A stretch of DNA of 64,000 bases from an uncultured Aquimarina sp. (GTDB lineage Bacteria; Bacteroidota; Bacteroidia; Flavobacteriales; Flavobacteriaceae). This document shows positions 59,868 to 64,000 of the stretch, in pieces. How positions within the stretch are numbered: position 1 is the stretch's first letter; each line of letters begins with the position of its first letter. The notes beneath the pieces were generated by a model. It saw only the letters and a list, made by a program, of their open reading frames with translations, searched no databases and had not been told where the DNA came from. Made by a program: the position numbers and the translations under genes. Where the stretch lies: positions 62,001-126,000 of the forward strand of contig NZ_CANLOZ010000002.1 in NCBI RefSeq assembly GCF_947492965.1, written 5' to 3'.

Positions 59868-61592
59868 CTAAGAAAAACCATCAACACCAGCTGCCAAGCG
59901 ATCTCGTTTCACTTTTATCTTTTTTAGCATCCATTCTGGATATTGAGAATCGTCTTCGGCTTCATATATTTTTATTTCCTGTGATTCATCAGGGACCAAA
60001 AGATCATCTTGTCTACATTTTAATATTTTTGCGGCAGTTTCAACACCAGAGTACCCAGCTCCAGCTACCCCATGTGATAAAACACTCGCACCACATAAAT
60101 ATAAATTTTCTATTTCGCTTTTAGCTTTATAAGAAAATGGGCCTATTTGCCAAAAGCTCTTTTCCGTTCCGTAAACACAACCATTAGTAGAGTTTATATA
60201 GTATTCATTCGTAATAGGAGTTCCTAATTCTTTCTGTACGATCTTCTCTCGTACACCTGGGATTACTGTTTCTAAAGTGCGAATCATCTTTTCTGTTAAT
60301 TTAGCTTTAAAATTCAGATATGCTTTAGATCGTCTACGATCTTCATTTTTGAACTCGTTAAATGATTCGTGATTGATATAGGTAATAGCTTCAATCGTAT
60401 GATAGCGTCCATCAAAACTAATAGGATCTTTTAATGTAGTACAACTGATAAACATACCTGGGAAAGTATCTCCTTCTAATATGTTTATTTTTTGTGTATC
60501 CTCAAATAAAGTATCTAAATCTTCATGCTGCATTAACCAGATATTCCCAGAGTCTAAACCAGCTTTACGAACATCCATATCAACGGTTAGAAATAACATT
60601 AGTGAAGTACAGGAATACTTAGTTTTACCAAGACGTTTATTTAGTTTTTTACTAATATTTTCCTTTCCAATCAAGTCTATAAATGTCTTTTGTGGATCAG
60701 CATTAGAAATTACTTGTTTTGCTAATATTTTTTCTCCACTTTCTAATTGTACTCCAATAGCTCTTTTTTTTCTATTGCCTTCTAATAAAATTTTAGAAAC
60801 CTTTTTACTTGTTTGGATGTTACCATGATGCTTTTTTAAAGCTTTAGTCATTGCTTTTACCAATGCGCCACCGCCACCTACAGGATAGTAGCCTCCACTA
60901 GAATAATGCCCCATTACAGCAGCGTGTAATGGAAAGCTGGCTCTCGATGGCGGTAATCCGTGATCACCGATTTGTATATTAAGCACCGCTTTTAATAGAG
61001 GGCTTTTGATGTGTTTGTTAATTACTTTGCGTAAACTGAAAACACTATATTTACCCATGTTTTTTGTTCTAAAAGGAATAGTGATATGTTGCCAGAATCC
61101 TTTTACTTTAGGGATTAGTTGTAGTTCGTAGCTCACATCGCTTACTAACTTTAGATAAGAAGCAATTCCCTTTCGTTCTTCTGGAAACTGTTCGGATAAT
61201 ACTTCTTTTATATTATCATAACCTGCGGGCATATCAATACGATGTTTCCCGATCCAACAATGTTCATAAGCTTCGGGATTCATTCTAAAGAAAGAGACGT
61301 CGTTTGCTATACCTAATCCTCCATATAAATCGCTTGTAGATTCGCCTTTATTCAATAATCCTACATAATGTACGCCAGGAGTAAATCTGTATCCATTGAG
61401 ATAGAAACTATGACACCATCCACCAGGAACATCATGTTGTTCTAGAACTAAAACTTTTTGACCTGCACGTGCTAAACAAATAGCAGATGCAAGACCACCA
61501 GCGCCAGATCCAATAATTATTGTGTCGTATTGTTTTGGATCATTTTCGTTAGATTTTATCACTTCACCGTCTTTATCAATAGATTTAATCAC
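59868..61592 (-). CDS. Phytoene desaturase/retinol saturase-like NAD(P)/FAD oxidoreductase
   Basis: The Rossmann motif YDTIIIGSGAGGLASAICLA (about residues 22-41) is followed by VLVLEQHDVPGGWCHSF, the CrtI/RetSat-type FAD grip. The C-terminal NLYLCGASVLSHGVAGAGYSGVETAAKIL closes the FAD domain. The length of 574 aa and the segment RFTPGVHYVGLL point to the carotenoid isomerase/retinol saturase group rather than bacterial CrtI. It may act on a carotenoid or polyene lipid. No carotenoid genes are adjacent, so the substrate is not assigned. Convergent with the M61 gene. Confidence 0.85.
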   Translation of the reverse strand: MIKSIDKDGEVIKSNENDPKQYDTIIIGSGAGGLASAICLARAGQKVLVLEQHDVPGGWCHSFYLNGYRFTPGVHYVGLLNKGESTSDLYGGLGIANDVSFFRMNPEAYEHCWIGKHRIDMPAGYDNIKEVLSEQFPEERKGIASYLKLVSDVSYELQLIPKVKGFWQHITIPFRTKNMGKYSVFSLRKVINKHIKSPLLKAVLNIQIGDHGLPPSRASFPLHAAVMGHYSSGGYYPVGGGGALVKAMTKALKKHHGNIQTSKKVSKILLEGNRKKRAIGVQLESGEKILAKQVISNADPQKTFIDLIGKENISKKLNKRLGKTKYSCTSLMLFLTVDMDVRKAGLDSGNIWLMQHEDLDTLFEDTQKINILEGDTFPGMFISCTTLKDPISFDGRYHTIEAITYINHESFNEFKNEDRRRSKAYLNFKAKLTEKMIRTLETVIPGVREKIVQKELGTPITNEYYINSTNGCVYGTEKSFWQIGPFSYKAKSEIENLYLCGASVLSHGVAGAGYSGVETAAKILKCRQDDLLVPDESQEIKIYEAEDDSQYPEWMLKKIKVKRDRLAAGVDGFS

Positions 61593-61727
61593 CTTGATTA
61601 TGTATTTAGTTTTCCAGCATTTTTTGTTAAAGGTATCGTTTTTTTAGTTTAGTAAAGAATTATAATAGAAAGTATGCAAGATTTGCTAGTAGTCTATCGT
61701 AGAAATGTTTTGGTATATTGGTTATAG

Positions 61728-62186
61728 TTAAGCGTTATCAGAAGCTTCTACAAATACTTTCAATCTATCAAATACAGATCCCCAACCATTCATGAAGCCC
61801 ATTTTTTCTTGTTGCAGACAATATTCTTCAGTTTTATGAACTACATTAAATGTAAAATTTGTTTTTTCTCCATCCTTTTCAAATAGTGCTTGTAACTCTA
61901 CATCTTCTGTCATAGGTTTAAAATCTGCTGAAGAAATTATTTTCTCGTGAGTTATGATTTCTTTATAAATACCTTCAGATATAAACTCGCTGCCATCTGG
62001 CATTTCCATAGCATACTTCCAGGTACCATTTACTTTAAAGTTGTGTTCTATGACTTTTGTTTTCATACCCTTTGGTCCCCACCACTGAACAATATGTTCC
62101 GAATTGGTCCATGCTTCCCAGACAAGTTCAATAGGAGCATTAAAAGTTCTTTTTAATGATAATGTACGTTTGTTTAAATCACTCAT
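61728..62186 (-). CDS. AHSA1-type SRPBCC domain protein
   Basis: The start at 62186 (MSDLNKRTLSLKRTFNAPIELVWEAW) is chosen because its ATG overlaps the end of the ArsR gene by eight bases; an in-frame ATG 42 nt upstream adds residues unlike the family. The product of about 152 aa has the START-like fold with WTNSEHIVQWWGPKGMKTKV, a motif of the Activator of Hsp90 ATPase-like family, which in bacteria binds small hydrophobic ligands. It is co-transcribed with an ArsR regulator, a frequent pairing. Function and ligand unknown. Confidence 0.88.
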   Translation of the reverse strand: MSDLNKRTLSLKRTFNAPIELVWEAWTNSEHIVQWWGPKGMKTKVIEHNFKVNGTWKYAMEMPDGSEFISEGIYKEIITHEKIISSADFKPMTEDVELQALFEKDGEKTNFTFNVVHKTEEYCLQQEKMGFMNGWGSVFDRLKVFVEASDNA

Positions 62187-62508
62187 TGTTTTTGGTATTA
62201 GATTGTAGTTTATATAAATAGTCTTCAAAAGAGTCTAATCTGTCCTCCCATAAGTTTTTGTATTGTTCTATCCATAAGAATGCTGGTAACAAATTTTGTG
62301 GTTGTATAAGGCAGTAACGTTCTCTTCCTTTTTTGGAAATGGATATGATACCACATTCTTCCAGTATTTTTAGATGTTTAGAAATGGCAGGGCGACTTAC
62401 ATCAAATTTTTCTGCAATAGCATTTACGGATAAAGTTTGATTTGCTAGAATAGAAATTATATTTCTTCTAATGGGATCTGCTATTGCCTGAAAAACGTCT
62501 CTTCTCAT
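62179..62508 (-). CDS. ArsR family winged-helix transcriptional regulator
   Basis: The 109-aa product opens MRRDVFQAIADPIRRNIISIL and has the helix-turn-helix LSVNAIAEKFDVSRPAISKHL followed by LKILEECGIISISKKGRERYCLI, the ArsR wing. No Cys-rich metal site of the CadC or ArsR kind is visible, so it probably senses something other than a metal. Its promoter has a -7/-33 pair with two inverted repeats, and the gene is translationally linked to the AHSA1 gene, so it likely regulates itself and that gene. Confidence 0.93.
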   Translation of the reverse strand: MRRDVFQAIADPIRRNIISILANQTLSVNAIAEKFDVSRPAISKHLKILEECGIISISKKGRERYCLIQPQNLLPAFLWIEQYKNLWEDRLDSFEDYLYKLQSNTKNNE

Positions 62509-62515
62509 TTGAAAT

Positions 62516-62562
62516 GTAACTGAATGGTTACAAATTTAATTGTAACCGTTTGGTTACGCAAA
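62516..62562 (-). promoter_or_regulatory. Promoter and two ArsR-type operators
   Basis: On the minus strand TTTG (62559-62562) and TAAATTTG (62531-62538), 20 nt apart, match the vegetative pattern. One inverted repeat, GTAACCGTTTGGTTAC (62542-62557), lies wholly between -33 and -7. A second, GTAACTGAATGGTTAC (62516-62531), covers the transcript start. Together these fit autorepression by the ArsR protein. Confidence 0.82.
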
Positions 62563-62638
62563 TTTTTAACAGAGTTTTTAAAGTTTATAATTAGGTATAA
62601 AGATTATTGATTGTGATGTTGTTTAAATATATGGAAAA

Positions 62639-64000
<1,362 letters not shown>

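Overview
The window reads as a chromosomal segment of a low-GC marine member of the Bacteroidota, most likely a Flavobacteriaceae species (Aquimarina-like, though genus cannot be fixed from sequence alone). The evidence is a type IX secretion (T9SS) C-terminal sorting domain, TonB-dependent receptors with N-terminal carboxypeptidase-regulatory-like domains, several flavobacterial-only hypothetical families, two PL7 alginate lyases, and promoters of the Bacteroidota type (TTTG, 19-21 nt, TAnnTTTG). No tRNA, rRNA, CRISPR array, IS element or prophage was seen.

Layout. 1-7.3 kb: the tail of a GH31 glycosidase, an AraC/GyrI-like regulator, small hypothetical genes, a secreted glucose/sorbosone-dehydrogenase-like protein with a T9SS tag, an esterase and a membrane-anchored LAS-type peptidase candidate. 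7.8-11.1 kb: a four-gene envelope module in which two paralogous small exported proteins flank a tandem PilJ/NarX-like sensor-domain protein and a porin. 11.1-30 kb: housekeeping genes, including a dihydroorotase-like protein that has lost its metal ligands, translationally coupled to a BatA-type protein; a FAD oxidoreductase, a GAF histidine kinase, a LolD-like ATPase, msrA, serA-serC, a LuxC-like acyl-CoA reductase and a ferredoxin. 30-42 kb: two tandem alpha/beta hydrolases, two tandem TonB-dependent receptors, and divergent from these two lipoprotein PL7 alginate lyases that share an operator pair with exactly the same spacing. 42-47 kb: ychF, an EamA transporter and a TPR hybrid histidine kinase.

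47.5-57 kb is the accessory region and the most interesting part. A minus-strand cluster carries an ECF sigma factor, two GG-leader peptides each with a Cys pair spaced exactly 25 residues apart, two or three small membrane proteins (one of about 52 aa starting at TTG and overlapping its neighbour), a thioredoxin-like CxxC protein and a C39-peptidase ABC exporter. I infer a two-peptide bacteriocin or pheromone system with a disulfide step and GG-cleaving export. Its non-coding spacers consist of degenerate tandem arrays with strict 8-nt and 7-nt periods that begin at the stop codon of the preceding gene. Next to it, on the plus strand, a TPR/AraC-type membrane regulator precedes an orphan Ser/Thr-rich lanthipeptide-like precursor; both have an AATTCATGAA(TT) palindrome upstream.

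57-64 kb: an alpha/beta hydrolase, an M61 peptidase lipoprotein, a phytoene-desaturase/RetSat-like oxidoreductase, an ArsR-AHSA1 operon with a well-resolved promoter and two operators, and the first 434 codons of katG, which runs off the right edge.
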